DNA of 64,000 nt from Isoetes taiwanensis (Eukaryota > Streptophyta > Lycopodiopsida > Isoetales > Isoetaceae), in NCBI GenBank assembly GCA_021234155.1, contig JAJEKV010000292.1:250001-314000 (forward strand), given 5' to 3'. This document shows positions 11,554 through 22,828 of the stretch, in pieces. How positions within the stretch are numbered: the stretch's first letter is position 1; every line of letters begins with the position of its first letter. A model generated the notes under the pieces. That model was not told the DNA's origin. It worked only from the letters and a program-made list of their open reading frames with translations, and did no database searches. Made by a program: the position numbers and the translations under genes.

Positions 11554-12029
11554 CCCAGGCACTTTGCATCTTCAAGGAGACGAGCTTCAAGTGGCTGCAG
11601 CTTGAAGTATTGGCGCTTTCTATCCTTTCTTTGATCTGATAGAAACTTTATGTGTGATAGAATCTCTTCTTGGCATCGGAATTTGGCACCCTTTTTGAGG
11701 GATGAATGAGATGTCTCAAACAGGTGGAAAGATCCAGGGGCTGTTCCTTTAATATCTTTTATTCTTTAGAAGAGGTGTAGGTTTGTGCCAGAATACTCAT
11801 GTTTGAGGAAAAGGGATGGGCCTCCGTTAGTAAGAGGAATAACAGAGAAGAAGTAGAGCTACCCTTGCTCAAGTACTAAGTTTGTGCATCTTTATCCACC
11901 CCTCTTCTTGGGTGTGGTTAGAATACTTCCTATCTAGCCTATTAAGAGGCGTGTAATAAGGTCTTGTACCATTTCTTTATCAATAAAATATAAATATCTT
12001 ACCTTTAAAAAAAAAAAAAAAAAAGAGGA
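11525..12029 (+). mobile_element. LINE-derived retro-insertion with poly(A) tail and imperfect TSD
   Basis: A 505-bp insert ends in a run of 18 A (12007-12024) after a LINE 3'-UTR-like tail (TTCTTTATCAATAAAATATA). It is flanked by a 13-bp duplication with one mismatch: AAGAACTTAATTT at 11512-11524 and AAGAACTTGATTT at 12030-12042. Unusually it also begins with a run of about 32 T, so the two ends form an inverted poly(T)/poly(A) pair. It has no coding capacity. It is most simply a 5'-truncated or rearranged LINE copy. Confidence 0.6.
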
Positions 12030-12042
12030 AAGAACTTGATTT

Positions 12043-12394
12043 TGGACAAAAGTTACTCATTGCAAATAGGCATAATTAGTGGGGTCACATGGAAGGTGAT
12101 CTATTTGACTTGACACCACATGATAGCACATGGCAAATGTTTTGGACGTGAATGAAATTCCCACATTCAAATCTACATAACACTAAGAATAGAAAATAAT
12201 AGTATCTGAAGTATTCTCAACTAAATGAAGCAAATAGAAGTGGATTGCATAATATTTCACCACAACAACCACCTTGTCTTTCTTCCACTCCATAACAAAT
12301 TCTAGAAGGCACGTATTGAAATAAAATCGAAAAAAAAAAAAAAAAAAACCTTGTAACTAATATACAAGCACTTGCCTTTTTGGTTAAACTTAAA
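12043..12394. other. AT-rich spacer with A-run
   Basis: No feature is recognised other than an A-run near 12332-12349. This is the low-GC flank of the GC-rich LRR island that starts near 12395. Confidence 0.4.
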
Positions 12395-14160
12395 CAGTGG
12401 TCCAAGCAATCTTGGAGCACTCCGAGAGGTCGAGCCGCCACAGGGTGGGCAGCGGATCGAACATAAGCCAAGGGAAGTTGAGAACGAGGGACTCAGGCAC
12501 GTAGCCCCCGAGGGAATCTAACGATGAGTGCCTCGGGCAAGCGGGGGAGTTGGGAGCATCCCGAGAGGTCGAGCTCCGAGGCGGGCAACAAGCAGAAGCA
12601 CGTCGAGTGCAATTTGGGAGATTTGGGGGCACCGCCACAGGCGGAGCACACCTCGGGAAGCGGGCCGGCGTCGAGGAAAAAAGCGTCTTGAAGGGAACAC
12701 CTCGAGGAGGTCGGTACCGCAGGCGGGCGAGTGGCCGAAGCGCCAGTGTGCCGAGAGAGCCGCCAGAGTACCTCATGAAAGTGAGCGCACCTTCCGGTAG
12801 GAAGGGTAAAGGGCCGAAAGCGACGGCGCCGGAGAGCCAGAGCACCCAGGCGAGCACCTCCTGTATGCGCCGGCCGAAGCGCTGCTGGGTGCGCGCGCGA
12901 GCTTCCCCGGAGCACTACTTCAGAGGCCTAGAGGTATCGCAGAAAAGCGGTGCAGAAAGGGTCAGAGCCAGTTTTCTGCAAGGCCGGGCGAGGGCCGGGA
13001 GGAGGCACCCCTTCACAGGTGGAGACCTCTAGAAGGCATGGCCGGAAAGTGCGCGCTACTAAAGGCAGCCGGGGAGTGCCCAGAGGTCGGCACCCTCCAG
13101 GCCAGGCACTGCCACGCGTTGAGAGCTTGGGGCACCGGGGCGAGAGGCTGAGCCGCCTGCATGCGCAACTACCAGAAATGAAGCCCAAGGCATACATGCG
13201 AAATGGGAGCACCACGAGAGGTCGAAGGTCACATCTGTAGTATAAGTAAAGCAATGGTAGCCAGAGTTTTCCAGTGTGTCACACACAGCTCGGGGCACCA
13301 CGCAGGTCGAGTTCTCCCGGCGGGTACGCCGAAGGAAGCTCGGGCAGCGGGCGCTGTAGCGCTTTCTGGAGTACCCAGAGGCGCGAACCGCAGGCGCGTG
13401 TAGTCGCGGCAGCGGGGCGCAGTTTCGAGCACCGCTTCGGGAGGGGTAGAGATGCCTCGTAGCAGCAGGGCCGAGCGCCACGGGCAAAGTGCATTTAGCC
13501 GGGAGCACTCGAGGTCGAGCCGCCAAGCATTCGCCAAGCAGTAAATGCGTCGAGCGCCGCTTGCAAAGTGACGTAGAGCCGAGCACTCGGTGAGGTCGAA
13601 AATTTCCTGTGGCGCGGTAGAAGGCCGAAGCGAAGTCCGCGCAAGAAGCTGGAGCACCGGAGATCGAAAGTAATTTGCTGGGCAGGCAGCCTGCCGAAAG
13701 CGAAGTCGGGTAAAATGAGAGCTTAGCACGCCGAGGCGTGAGGCCGGGCTGCAGGCGCGGGGTACGAAGCCGAAAGCGCTATTTCTGCAGGCGAAGCTGA
13801 GCACTTCGGAGAGGTCGCAGCCGTAGTGTATGCGCTGGCCGAAAGCGGATCGGCAAAGGGCGAGCCGGGAGTACCTGGCAGCCGGGCTGCAGGGCGCAAG
13901 TGCAGCCGGGCGCCGCCACGCAGGCTGGGCGAAATGCCGGAGCACCCGAGCCGCATATACATGCGTACGGGGCGAAAAGGCCGGGCAGGCCGGGAAAGCG
14001 GTGAGAGGTTGAGCCGTCCTTGAGGCGGGGGCGGCAGAATGGCCGAGCGTCCGAGCTGGCGGTAGCTGGGAGCACCAGGAGGTCGAGCTCTGTAGAGTGG
14101 GGGGTAGCGCCCTATCAGCGTCGGTCAGACGAGCGAGCTGCCACCACCGAGAGGTGAAGG
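12395..14160 (-). pseudogene. GC-rich decayed leucine-rich repeat array of an NLR
   Basis: On the minus strand short stretches read as plant LRRs of the L-x-x-L-x-L-S-x-C-S type: LWRLDLSECSKI at the 12.4 kb end, LDLSGCSQLPRLPEA near 12560, FDLSWCSHFACMPWASF near 13220, FDLTECSALRHFASG near 13590 and WRLDLECSRLNAL near 13520. On the plus strand the matching GGAGCAC..GAGGTCGAG block recurs about every 64-80 bp between 13295 and 14070, that is one 24-residue repeat (72 bp) with indels. Indels keep breaking the frame, so no long LRR protein survives. GC is far above that of the flanks. It continues the NB-ARC relic directly upstream on the same strand. LRRs of this kind bind effectors or fold back on the NB-ARC domain in intact receptors. 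Confidence 0.7.
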
Positions 14161-16035
14161 CATTTTGAACTCAAGGGTCTGGAAAAGGAAGGAAACGTGT
14201 TCAAGCAAGAGAAATTTCGAAATTTAAATACTTGATGGACCATGTTGCCAAAAGAGGCTGGTAGCTGAGATAGTTTGTTGTTCCTTCCATCAATATCCAT
14301 GATAAGCAAGTTGCTAAAATTTCCAAATATAGAGGAAAGGATCTGATGACGTACCAGGGTTGATTGTACTCCATATTGGAAGCCTTTAGAGATGATCAAG
14401 ACTTGTATTTTTGGAAAGAACTGTTCCAAATATTGAAGATAAATTAGTTAGCTTGATTTTTTACACATCTAATATCTTCTTGTAATAAGAGGGATGATAA
14501 AGTGAAAACCTGGAGATGAGTTGGATCGAGGGATTGAGATATTTGCAAAGACTTGAGATCATGCTTTTGACATTGTGAGATGTCAGAGGCACGACCAATG
14601 AGACCAGCACAATATAGGTACTTAAGAGATGATAGCTTATTGTGCAATGTTTGGATTGGTAGTTCACCAACTTGTAGTCCACGAATTCCTTCCATTCCTT
14701 GTGGTAATGCTCGTCTTATCTATATTTTCCAAGAAAGTTAATAAATTAAAGTTGAAACAAACATTTCTATAAGGAGATAAGCACTTGCCTCTACTAGATA
14801 TTTCCAGTTGTTGAAGTTGGCGTGCTTTTGAGCAATGGAAAGAAATAGATCATGGCATTCTAGATATGCTCCGGTAGGCCACTCGTATTTCCTAGAATAA
14901 AAGATGGATTCGTCCAACAAAACTTGCAAAATATCATTAACTCCGACGTATAGAGCACATCTAGCTTCTTCCAGTGGTCTCCCGCGCCAGAAAAGAGCAG
15001 CATCGATAAAGGCATCTTGCACATCTTTGGATTGAAATTCAATACTGGGTTCTAACGATTCTAAAACGACCATCGTCGTCATCCGCATTTGATGGGTTAA
15101 CGGCACAATTCAAGATCCGTCGTGTTAAGATTTCCCTCGGTATGTTTACATCGCCTTTACGGCAATCTAAAGTGAGTGTCGTATGTTTTGATTGCTAATG
15201 GAAGCCCCAGACCTGAGAGGAATTATTGCATTGAGCGTATTCAATTCCTTATTCTTATCCTCAATTTTTGCGCAATGCATGAGCGGTTGTTACTGTTTCT
15301 TTGATGCCCATCACAATGGGCTCAAAAAGTCTATAGGCATTTGCATTTGCATTTATATTTGTTGATTGAGTGCAAATACTTGGGCATTTAGCTACCTTGT
15401 GGGGCGTGTGGATAACATTACACGGCTTGAGCACGGAAGGCAATCATATACATCTGTTGGCGATAAGTCATTCGGATCTCTTGTCTTCGGGCGTTGTCGA
15501 TGCATAGGCACAGAAAAGCCCTTTGCCTTTAAACGTAGCAAGCAATCGCGATCTATTAAGACCTGGCGAGGGTTTGTGAATGTCTGACTACGTTTTCTAA
15601 TCCGCAAGATCGCTTTTGACTTTCCATTATATTAGCTTTCATGCCCACCTCTACAAAAGCTTTCACTTGCTTGCCTTCCTTTGGAAATTCCTTGTCATAT
15701 AATTCTTGCAACAAAGTAGTCTTTCCAATTCCCCCCATCCCACATATAGCAAGGATTCTAATTTCTGGCTTCCTTATAAATGCCAGCAATTCTCCTTCAA
15801 TCTCAAGCTTGATATAAGGATCCGCAAGTAGGGCTGCACATGGTTTAGGGACCTAATTATAAATATCTGTAACATTCACCAAAATTTCCGTTTCACAGAA
15901 TTGGGAAACTTTTTTCCTAATGCTTGTTAACTTGGTGCTAACGCCATCAAGCACCTTAGCCTCAGGATTGGCATTAATCAAACCACACATACAGTCATAA
16001 AGGCAGGTTTCCCATTTCTGTTTCCTGAACCACAA
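14161..16035 (-). pseudogene. NB-ARC domain of a plant NLR resistance gene, broken
   Basis: The nucleotide-binding switch of an intracellular immune receptor, read from 16035 downward. Motifs appear in the correct order: P-loop GMGGIGKTTLLQELYD (about 15741-15695), an RNBS-B-like LPCSSRVMLSTR (about 15440), GLPLAIK (about 15215-15195), a winged-helix part (DVQDAFIDAALFWRG, about 15025) and an MHD-like LECHDLFLSIA (about 14850). LRR-like text follows (FPKIQVLIISKG, LSQLPASFGNM, 14430-14230). Breaks are a stop after NVTDIYN near 15855, frame changes near 15600 and 15370-15110, and stops near 14737 and 14440. The N-terminal part (to 16035) has no visible TIR or clear coiled coil, so the NLR class is undecided. 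The GC-rich LRR array follows immediately downstream. Confidence 0.85.
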
Positions 16036-16062
16036 CAGCTAACCTTACAAAAACATCTACAA

Positions 16063-16879
16063 TCTTCCAATGGAAGATGAGACCTTCAGAGGAGGAGTGG
16101 AGAGGAGGGGAGGAAATATGGCGTAGAGATGAGAATGGCAAGCCTATGATACCTCCAGGTCAACCAAAAGCTCTAAAACCTACTAAAGAAGTGAAGCAAT
16201 TGGGATTGACTAAGGAAGGAATCCAAGACTATATAAAGCATTGACAAACCAACCCCGATGACACCAACCGTGCCTTGGTGGCTTACTGGAAGAAGGTGAT
16301 TAACATGTTGGGGGAGATAGACACATCCTCAGATGAATTGAAAGAATGGTGGTTGCCTAAAACTAGGTGGAAGATCTTAGCAGGTGCTGAGGATGTTGAT
16401 GACACTGTTAGTAGTATAAGCAATATGCTCCTCCTCCTTCTGACAAACACTATGTTGGTCCTAAGAACAATCGGCCAAAGTTTCTAGGCATGGATGCTTA
16501 TGAACCTTCCACTGACTTGGAATGCTACCAATTTGTGGTAGTAAAGCCAGCAGATTTAGATACCTATCCAGTGTGGTTGGGGTTCACCATCTCTGATATT
16601 TGCAAAGAAGAAGGTAATATTAACTTCAACCATGTGCAGGTAGAATGGTGGTGTCCAGTGCATCAGTTGGCCAACGTATCAGATAAAGAAAGGTACTTAG
16701 ATTGTTGGACAAGGAAATGGAGGAGAAATCCGAGTGATCCTGATCTTTAGCTAGACTATAGAAGTGTATTCTACTCATGGACTCCAAAAACTATTCTAGC
16801 TAGAAATGCGAGAATTACAATACCTCAGGATGTCAGGAAGAAGGCTATAATATCATTGGGGGTGCTTGAAGAAAAGTGA
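16063..16879 (+). pseudogene. unrecognised gene relic with a W-rich C-terminal domain
   Basis: One plus-strand reading can be followed for about 270 codons: MIPPGQPKALKPTKEVKQLG, NRALVAYWKKVINMLGEI, LKEWWLPKTRWKILAGAED, then after a frame change near 16425 KFLGMDAYEPSTDLECYQF, VWLGFTISDICKEEG, FNHVQVEWWCPV, ending TIPQDVRKKAIISLGVLEE and a stop at 16877-16879. The V-W-L-G...V-E-W-W pattern resembles the small beta-barrel (BAH/Tudor-like) tails found on some plant transposon-derived proteins; that is inference. A stop at about 16243 and another at 16750 break it. It ends 35 bp before element X-A, and nothing links the two. Confidence 0.45.
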
Positions 16880-16913
16880 ATAACTGTAAATTTTCTTCAT
16901 CACGTTTTTATAA

Positions 16914-19200
16914 TATGTAGCATTATAACAGGGGTTTTTTTTGTGATTTTATACGCTTTTTGGCATGATTTTCATATGATTTCATGGCGTATTGCACGAG
17001 GCATACTAATCAGTATATCTAGAGTGCATGCATATTTCAATGGCATATTATCTATGGTTTTACAATGGTTTTGCATTGCATATTTTATCTTTTTACTCTA
17101 AAAAATGCATGCAAGTATCGAGACCCTTTACTTTAGGGTTCGTGGAAGAAAATATTTTAGGGTTTAGTCAGATCTAAAAAGAGAACAGAGCAACGATTCT
17201 TGCTTGGCTGTGCTCGGATTTGTGCATGATAGCTCCGGTGCCTCTGACAGATGGATGAAACCGAAACCCCGAATAGATTTTAGGGTTCTTTCCTTTTGTA
17301 ACACTATTCTTTCCATGACGACGGTGTCTTGTTGGGGGCAGCTATGGCTCAACAAATCCCTCCCAATGTTAGCCTCCCACACTTTTGCGTCAATTTCTCT
17401 ACACCAAAAATGCGGATCTGCGGCCACGGGTGATGAAAACCTCTTTGGGGGGAAGAATACTTTTGGAGCCCCGACAGTGCAAATAATGGATGGGTTTGAT
17501 TGTGGAATTCGTTCTGCTGCTCATAACGATTTCGCCACTGTTGCAGGCTCGAAAATTTTGTTATCTCATCTTTTTAGCAGACTTAGGCTGGCAGATCCTT
17601 CTCACGTCGTTTATTTCAGTTGCCTTCGCAGGTGCTTTTTTAGATATGCTCATACTAGCATCGGGTTATCAATCTAGTGGAGATCCGGTTTTATGGCAGC
17701 CTCAAAGCGTGAAAAGGGCATTTGAATGGGCCACCATGTTTCAAGATCTCATGGCAAAATTTCCTGCGACCAAAGAGGGTGAAATATCTAAGGAAGCCTT
17801 TGATCTGGCTCTCTTAGATCTCATGGATGCCACTCCTCACCCTCGGGATTGCCAATCTTGTCATCTTCCCCTTTCACGTAGGGCAGGAAACTTCTTGTAA
17901 GTGCTCTTCTTGGTGCATTTGGAATTGGCAATGGGCGGCTTGTTCTGTTATTGTGCTAGCCTCGAATTAGACAAAGAGAACATACGTAGAATGTTCACAT
18001 GCAAACCAAATGCGGAGTAGGAAGCGGTCTTTTGATGAAATGGAAGGCGAAAGGCCACGAGAATCTACCAGCTAGGGTAATGGTTGATAAATTTGAAGAA
18101 GGAATAAAAGGGCGCTTATTCTCCTTGGTAGTGCAACAATTGAAGGATAGATATTCTTGTAAGACATTGGTGGAGTCCCTTAGTCGGGACTTAGAAATAA
18201 GCGGAAGTTCTCTCTTGCCAAATGCGGCACAAGTGTTAAGGATTCTATGGATATTTGGAAGAGATCGGACTTGGAGCGAAACAATTACGAGACATTTCTT
18301 GTCCATCCTTTGTGAACAATGGGCTAGAGACAATGGGCTGGAGACGGTTCTTTGTATATATCACTTGGAGACAATGTACAAGCTCATGGGAGGGATGATC
18401 ATTTTAAGTCCGAAAGCGCACATTGGACAAATGTTTTTGAGCAGATGCTAAATTTGAAAGTAATAAGCACTCAGAAATCAATACATGGGTTGATGTTCGA
18501 GCTCTGTTGGTTGTGTGCGGCATCGAAAAATTTGGAGACAAATGCAAAACAAGTTACTTAATTTCTTACATTCTTATCCAGTTTTATCATGACAAAACCA
18601 ATTGTCCGTTACTTTGATGGATGGTGGGAAGAATCAAAGATCGCTTGTGGCCTTAGCGATTCTAAATGGACGTTGAGAATGAAAGATGAAGTTGAGAAAT
18701 ATTTGCCACCAATCATTGCAGCATTTGCTTTGAGACATGGCACATTAGCTCAACATTATATCAGGGAGATTGAGAAACATGCGATTGAGAAAGAAAGCCA
18801 TACGTGCGTAAATTGCCACTCATGTTGTAATACCCTATGTTGTAATACCTTATGAATGTTTTGCGGAAATAATTTGTTTGTCTTGATGTTATTGTGCTTT
18901 TTAGTAATTAATATTTAGGCCCATCCTTTAGTTAGGGCCCGAAGGGCCCAAAAATTTTTTTAATATAACAATCAACACACAACTACCATTAACATTATTA
19001 ACACAAATCATTGCATTTTAACACATTTAAATTAAAATCCCCCTTAAACCCCCTTTGGTTTGGGTGCATATTCACACGGGGGATTACTCCGGGCAACGAG
19101 AGCTGTCGGATGGGCATATTTGCCCTTTATTCTAAGATCTGGACCGTACATAGCGATCCTCGTTTGTGGGGTATGCATGTACAAGTTTTTGTATACTGTA
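16914..19200 (+). mobile_element. non-autonomous element family X, copy A
   Basis: The left end (TATGTAGCATTATAACAGGG at 16914) and about 130 bp after it, including GATTTCATGGCGTATT and ATCTAGAGTGCA, match the outer end of copy B (51173-51045, reverse strand). The right part (about 18860-19080: AATAATTTGTTTGTCTTGATG, a GGGCCCGAAGGGCCC palindrome, AACAATCAACACACAACTAC, then a CCCCCTTAAACCCCCTTTGG block) matches 48885-48655 of copy B in reverse orientation. The middle (17060-18850) does not match copy B and is gene-like. The exact right end is uncertain: the last sequence shared with B ends near 19192. No transposase is seen. This layout (shared ends, different cargo) is typical of Pack-type elements. 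Confidence 0.65.
17204..18855 (+). pseudogene. gene-like cargo of element X-A, unrecognised
   Basis: Plus-strand coding-like pieces in the order they occur: LWQPQSVKRAFEWATMFQDL to RDCQSCHLPLSRRAGNFL (17690-17900, stop, then a GTAAG donor-like site); KGHENLPARVMVDKFEEGIK, LEISGSSLLPNAAQVLRILW and TWSETITRHFLSILCEQWAR (18050-18340); VFEQMLNLKVISTQKSIHG (about 18430-18490, after a frame change); and KPIVRYFDGWWEESKIACGL, VEKYLPPIIAAFALRHGTLA (18594-18760). Codon-like composition and helical character suggest a real protein, but I do not recognise it. It lies in the non-shared interior of element X-A and points away from the shared left end, so it may be captured host sequence. Confidence 0.4.
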
Positions 19201-19412
19201 TATGTGAAATATTGACTATTTTGTAAATAATATGATATTACATTTTCATACTTTTGAGGTGGTTTGTGTGAATTTGAATATGCTATAAAAAACATACAAT
19301 ATGAAATTTGTCCCAAAATTAAGACATAATCCCAATTTAATTGAATGATGGTTAATACATTTTTAACCTAATCTTCTTTATTATTTTGAGATGGCTTTGA
19401 TTGTCGTGCCAC

Positions 19413-19446
19413 GGAACGCCGCATGTAACGCCGCATGCGGCGTTCC
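19413..19446. repeat. strong hairpin: 13-bp inverted repeat containing an 18-bp palindrome
   Basis: GGAACGCCGCATG (19413-19425) pairs with CATGCGGCGTTCC (19434-19446). The overlapping AACGCCGCATGCGGCGTT at 19427-19444 is a perfect palindrome. It is GC-rich in AT-rich surroundings. It could be the fold of a transposon end or a recombination scar; no coding role is apparent. Confidence 0.6.
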
Positions 19447-21150
19447 CTTTCAGTTTGCGTTCTCCTGCAGGACGCTGGTTGCCATCATTCAATGCAAATT
19501 TGAACTGGCATTGAATGGAAAAATGCTTTGATGCAACTGTCCCTTTTCCTACGAATTTCTCACTTCCATCTTGGCGCCTCACTGGGTCGTTTGATTCTTG
19601 CGAATCGCCATACGGTGAGTAAAGTCCAAGCCCAGCAAGTTTTGTCTTATGGCGTTTCATCTGCAACCAATGCTGCCAATTTTTTTCATTGTGGCATTTA
19701 TCTGCAAGCAACGCTACTGATCTTTTCATTTGTCTAACATAAAAATTGAACGAATCTTTCTTTTCTGTGAATAATTGGTGATCCATCACCGAAAGAGTAG
19801 GCAACAAGATGGGAGGCTTACAAGGAATCAGAGCTTTGGTGCGGATCGGTCGTTAGTGTGATCGGTCGCGTTGGTGTCTAGCATTGGCGCAAAACAAGAG
19901 CGATCGGGCTTCTTTTGTGCATCACATATGGTATGATCCATGTACTATTCTCAAAGAATTATTCTCAAACAAATGCATTATATTCATTCCGTTGAATGGG
20001 TTTAGGGTGTTCTTGGGATCCCGATAGTGCCCAAGTAATAGTCGACCTTACTTTGTCCCCGGTTTTTCTTCTCGCCAAGTATCTCCTCTAACTTTTGGTT
20101 TTACCCAAATTCAATTTAGGTTTTTGCCATCAATCCATTTTTATTGTCCGGAACTTTTCTTGCATCACGGGCTTTTCGCTTTTTCTCGGGTTGCACATTA
20201 GCTTTACGCTACATGGGCTTTTCTCTCGTCGCATACTACATGGGCTTTTCCCTTAGGCTTTCTCTCGGACTTTCAGGTGCATACTACATGTGCTTTTCCC
20301 TTAGGCTTTTCTCGGACTTTTCTTTCTCGGGTGCAAACCGCACATTGCATGCCTTTACGTCCATGGAAATGAGCTCCATACAACAAAAACATTGGATGCA
20401 GAGCGGATGTTAATTTTCTTAGAAGATGGTTAAAACTTTCAGAATGAGCTCAATGCCTTCTTCCTACATGCTTGCATAGAAGTGGCCTCGTGATTTTATC
20501 CAAGAACGTGGCTCGTGTCCTTGCAAGGAGTTTGCATTTAGGGCAGAGGCTAGGTCTTTTTTCCAAATTTTATCTCCTCTTAGGGATTCCATAGCTTTGT
20601 CATTTCTTTTTAATGTTCTTGGCATACTTAAAAGCATCCAATCTTAGGTTTTAGTTAAGCGGTTGCCATCCAACAATTCCATTTGGAAGATTTTAATACT
20701 TCTAAGAGAGTTGTGCAGTAAGAATAGACTTATTATCTTAAGCATGTAAACGATGGATTAGTTCTAACAAGAAGATGCACGAGTGGGCTTTGAATTGTCA
20801 TTTGGTTGTACAAAGGAACCAAATGTATTCAATATCCATTGTTTTTTTATCTAACCCATGGTGGAATAGGATGAAGTGTGACACAGGATGTCAAAAATGT
20901 TGGAGTACAAGTCCTTGCATATAAGGTAGTATCCCTGCCATAGCTAATCAAAACCTTATGTATTGTCTTGATGATCAGATCACTGAAAACAGTTACACAA
21001 GCATAAGGGTATAAGTTCAGGTTATGAAATATTCACATGCATCGTAAGAGTAAAAGGTTATGAATAGTTTGTTTCCACATCTTTTCAATTCCTTCCTTGC
21101 ACGATTAAAAGATTGCACAATATGTTTACTACTCTTTTTCTTTTGGTTCT
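19447..21150. other. intergenic, low-complexity stretches
   Basis: No gene recognised. Between 20155 and 20335 the phrase CATGGGCTTTTC / TTAGGCTTTTCTCGGACTTT recurs several times as an irregular short tandem. There is no splice or protein evidence. Confidence 0.4.
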
Positions 21151-21162
21151 GCAATTTTGCAG

Positions 21163-21841
21163 ATTAGGAGCTTTAAAATCGCTTACACAATGTTTTGAAG
21201 GACCCACTGTGGACTTGGTAAGCATGTCAAATAACGTTATGTTCTTAGATTTTATCCAGCATATTTTATCCATGCAGCAGATGTCGAACATAATTTTATG
21301 CATGCAGCTCAGTGTAGAGATTTACTCCAAGCAGGGTTGTTTGAGTATGCATGTATCTCCCTCTTCTATTTTCCAATATACTTTGTTTGCATTGCAGACA
21401 AATTTTCTTTTGGTCGTATTTGTGGCCAGGTAGGTTCAAGAAACTTTATTATATTCTACTTTTATTTTGGTTGTTCCATATTTCTATCTGATATAGAGGA
21501 TGGGTGAATGCTTAATTTAGTGGCACAATCATTATGTTTGTAGGTGTTTGCTGCAGCATAACCCATGGTTATAGTCCAACTCCTACTGTTGAGGGTGTAG
21601 AGACTCCATTCTTTTTCTGTTGCTCATTATTTCATATATGCTTTAGATTGATGCTCATCATGTTCTATTTCTGATTCATTTGTGATCTTTATGCAGGAAC
21701 TTTATAGAGTTGTTGGAACATTCCTAAAGGGACGTGGAAATCATCTTGACAAGGATAGACCTTTTGTCCTATATTGCCACTACTTTAGACAGCCAAATTC
21801 TTCTGCAACATGCAGCTTGACATATATTACGTTCATCAAGA
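21163..21841 (+). pseudogene. exon-like blocks of an unrecognised plus-strand gene
   Basis: Four short blocks have good splice borders: 21163-21217 (LGALKSLTQCFEGPTVDL, donor GTAAG), about 21278-21350 (DVEHNFMHAAQCRDLLQAGL), 21398-21429 (KFSFGRICGQ, donor GTAGG) and 21697-21841 (ELYRVVGTFLKGRGNHLDKD, then FVLYCHYFRQPNSSATCSLT, donor GTATG). The first and last blocks have pyrimidine-rich acceptors ending in GCAG. The protein is not recognised. The ~205-bp direct repeat at 21911 and 22311 lies just downstream, so this may be part of a duplicated and decayed gene. Confidence 0.4.
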
Positions 21842-21910
21842 GTATGTATTCTATTTTCTATACGTTATTTCAATAAATGTTTTGCGAGCTAGATATTCGA
21901 AGAGATGTGT

Positions 21911-22828
21911 AATTGAGAATAGGTAAATGTAAATTATTCTTTTATGGACACCTCATTTATTTGTTGTGGTTATTATCAGCATATCAAACTTTAATGGTGT
22001 CCTTCTTAGGGTTCAAATCCATTCTTACATGTAACCTCAATCTGCAACACAATGTTGGCATTTATGGTTCTAAATTGTTGACTTTTCTCATCTGTAAGTG
22101 CCCATAATATGATGATGTTGAATCTTACTTGCACTTATTCATTTTCTCACCAACCATGGCATTTTAAATGTCATGAACTGCCATGGCTTAAAAATCTCAG
22201 ATATAGACATGAGATTTACTTGGTCTACTTGCATTGGTGGAAGAATGTTGTTGTTATCTGATTTCAACAATGTTATTTGATGGCTTGATGAATGGTGCCC
22301 ATTTTTAGCATAATTGAGAATGGATAAGTGTAAATTATTCTTTTATGGACATCTCATTTATTTGTTGTGGTTATTATCAGCATATCAAACATTAACGGTG
22401 TCCTTCTTAGGGTTCAAATCCATTCTTACATGTAACCTCAATCTGCAACACAATGTTGGCATTTATGGTTCTAAGGTCCAGATTCCACGGAGCCGGAAGT
22501 TCATACCTGGACGAATTGCAGAAGTCCAAGTAGCATTCTTTCTAAGTTTTGCGATTCCATTACCCCGAAGCGGTTCGATGTGGCGGCAATTATCAGAGAT
22601 TTTACTCGGGCAAGATCCCGGGGAGTTTCTTTGGTCCCGCGGATGAAAAAATCGCCATCCGGATGTGGGTGTATTGTCAAGAATTGACGAAATTGTAGTG
22701 GAATGGTGGCCCTGGAATTTAAGGTGGAAGATCGAGACTCTAGAGGTAACAGACGACCGTTCGGTGGAATCTGGGCCTAAATTGTTGACTTTTCTCATCT
22801 ATAAGTGCCCATAATATGATGATGTGGA
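21911..22828. repeat. ~205-bp direct duplication, second copy split by a MITE
   Basis: The sequence at about 21911-22118 (AATTGAGAATAGGTAAATG ... AAGTGCCCATAATATGATG) recurs at about 22311-22474 plus 22778-22826 with about 5 percent mismatches. The second copy is interrupted at a TAA by the 303-bp element at 22475-22777, so the empty site is preserved in the first copy. Confidence 0.85.
22475..22777. mobile_element. 303-bp MITE, PIF/Harbinger (Tourist)-like
   Basis: It starts GGTCCAGATTCCAC and ends GTGGAATCTGGGCC, a 14-bp terminal inverted repeat with one mismatch. It is flanked by TAA on both sides (22472-22474 and 22778-22780), the 3-bp TWA duplication typical of PIF/Harbinger elements. 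The uninterrupted paralogous copy at 21911-22118 gives the empty site and confirms both borders. It is non-coding and non-autonomous, and more GC-rich than its flanks. Confidence 0.85.

Noticed and set aside
12528-13032. Long plus-strand open frames in the GC-rich island (up to 160 codons)
   Set aside because: They are Arg/Gly-rich shadows opposite the minus-strand LRR array; GC-rich DNA has few stops by chance and no plus-strand motif appears.
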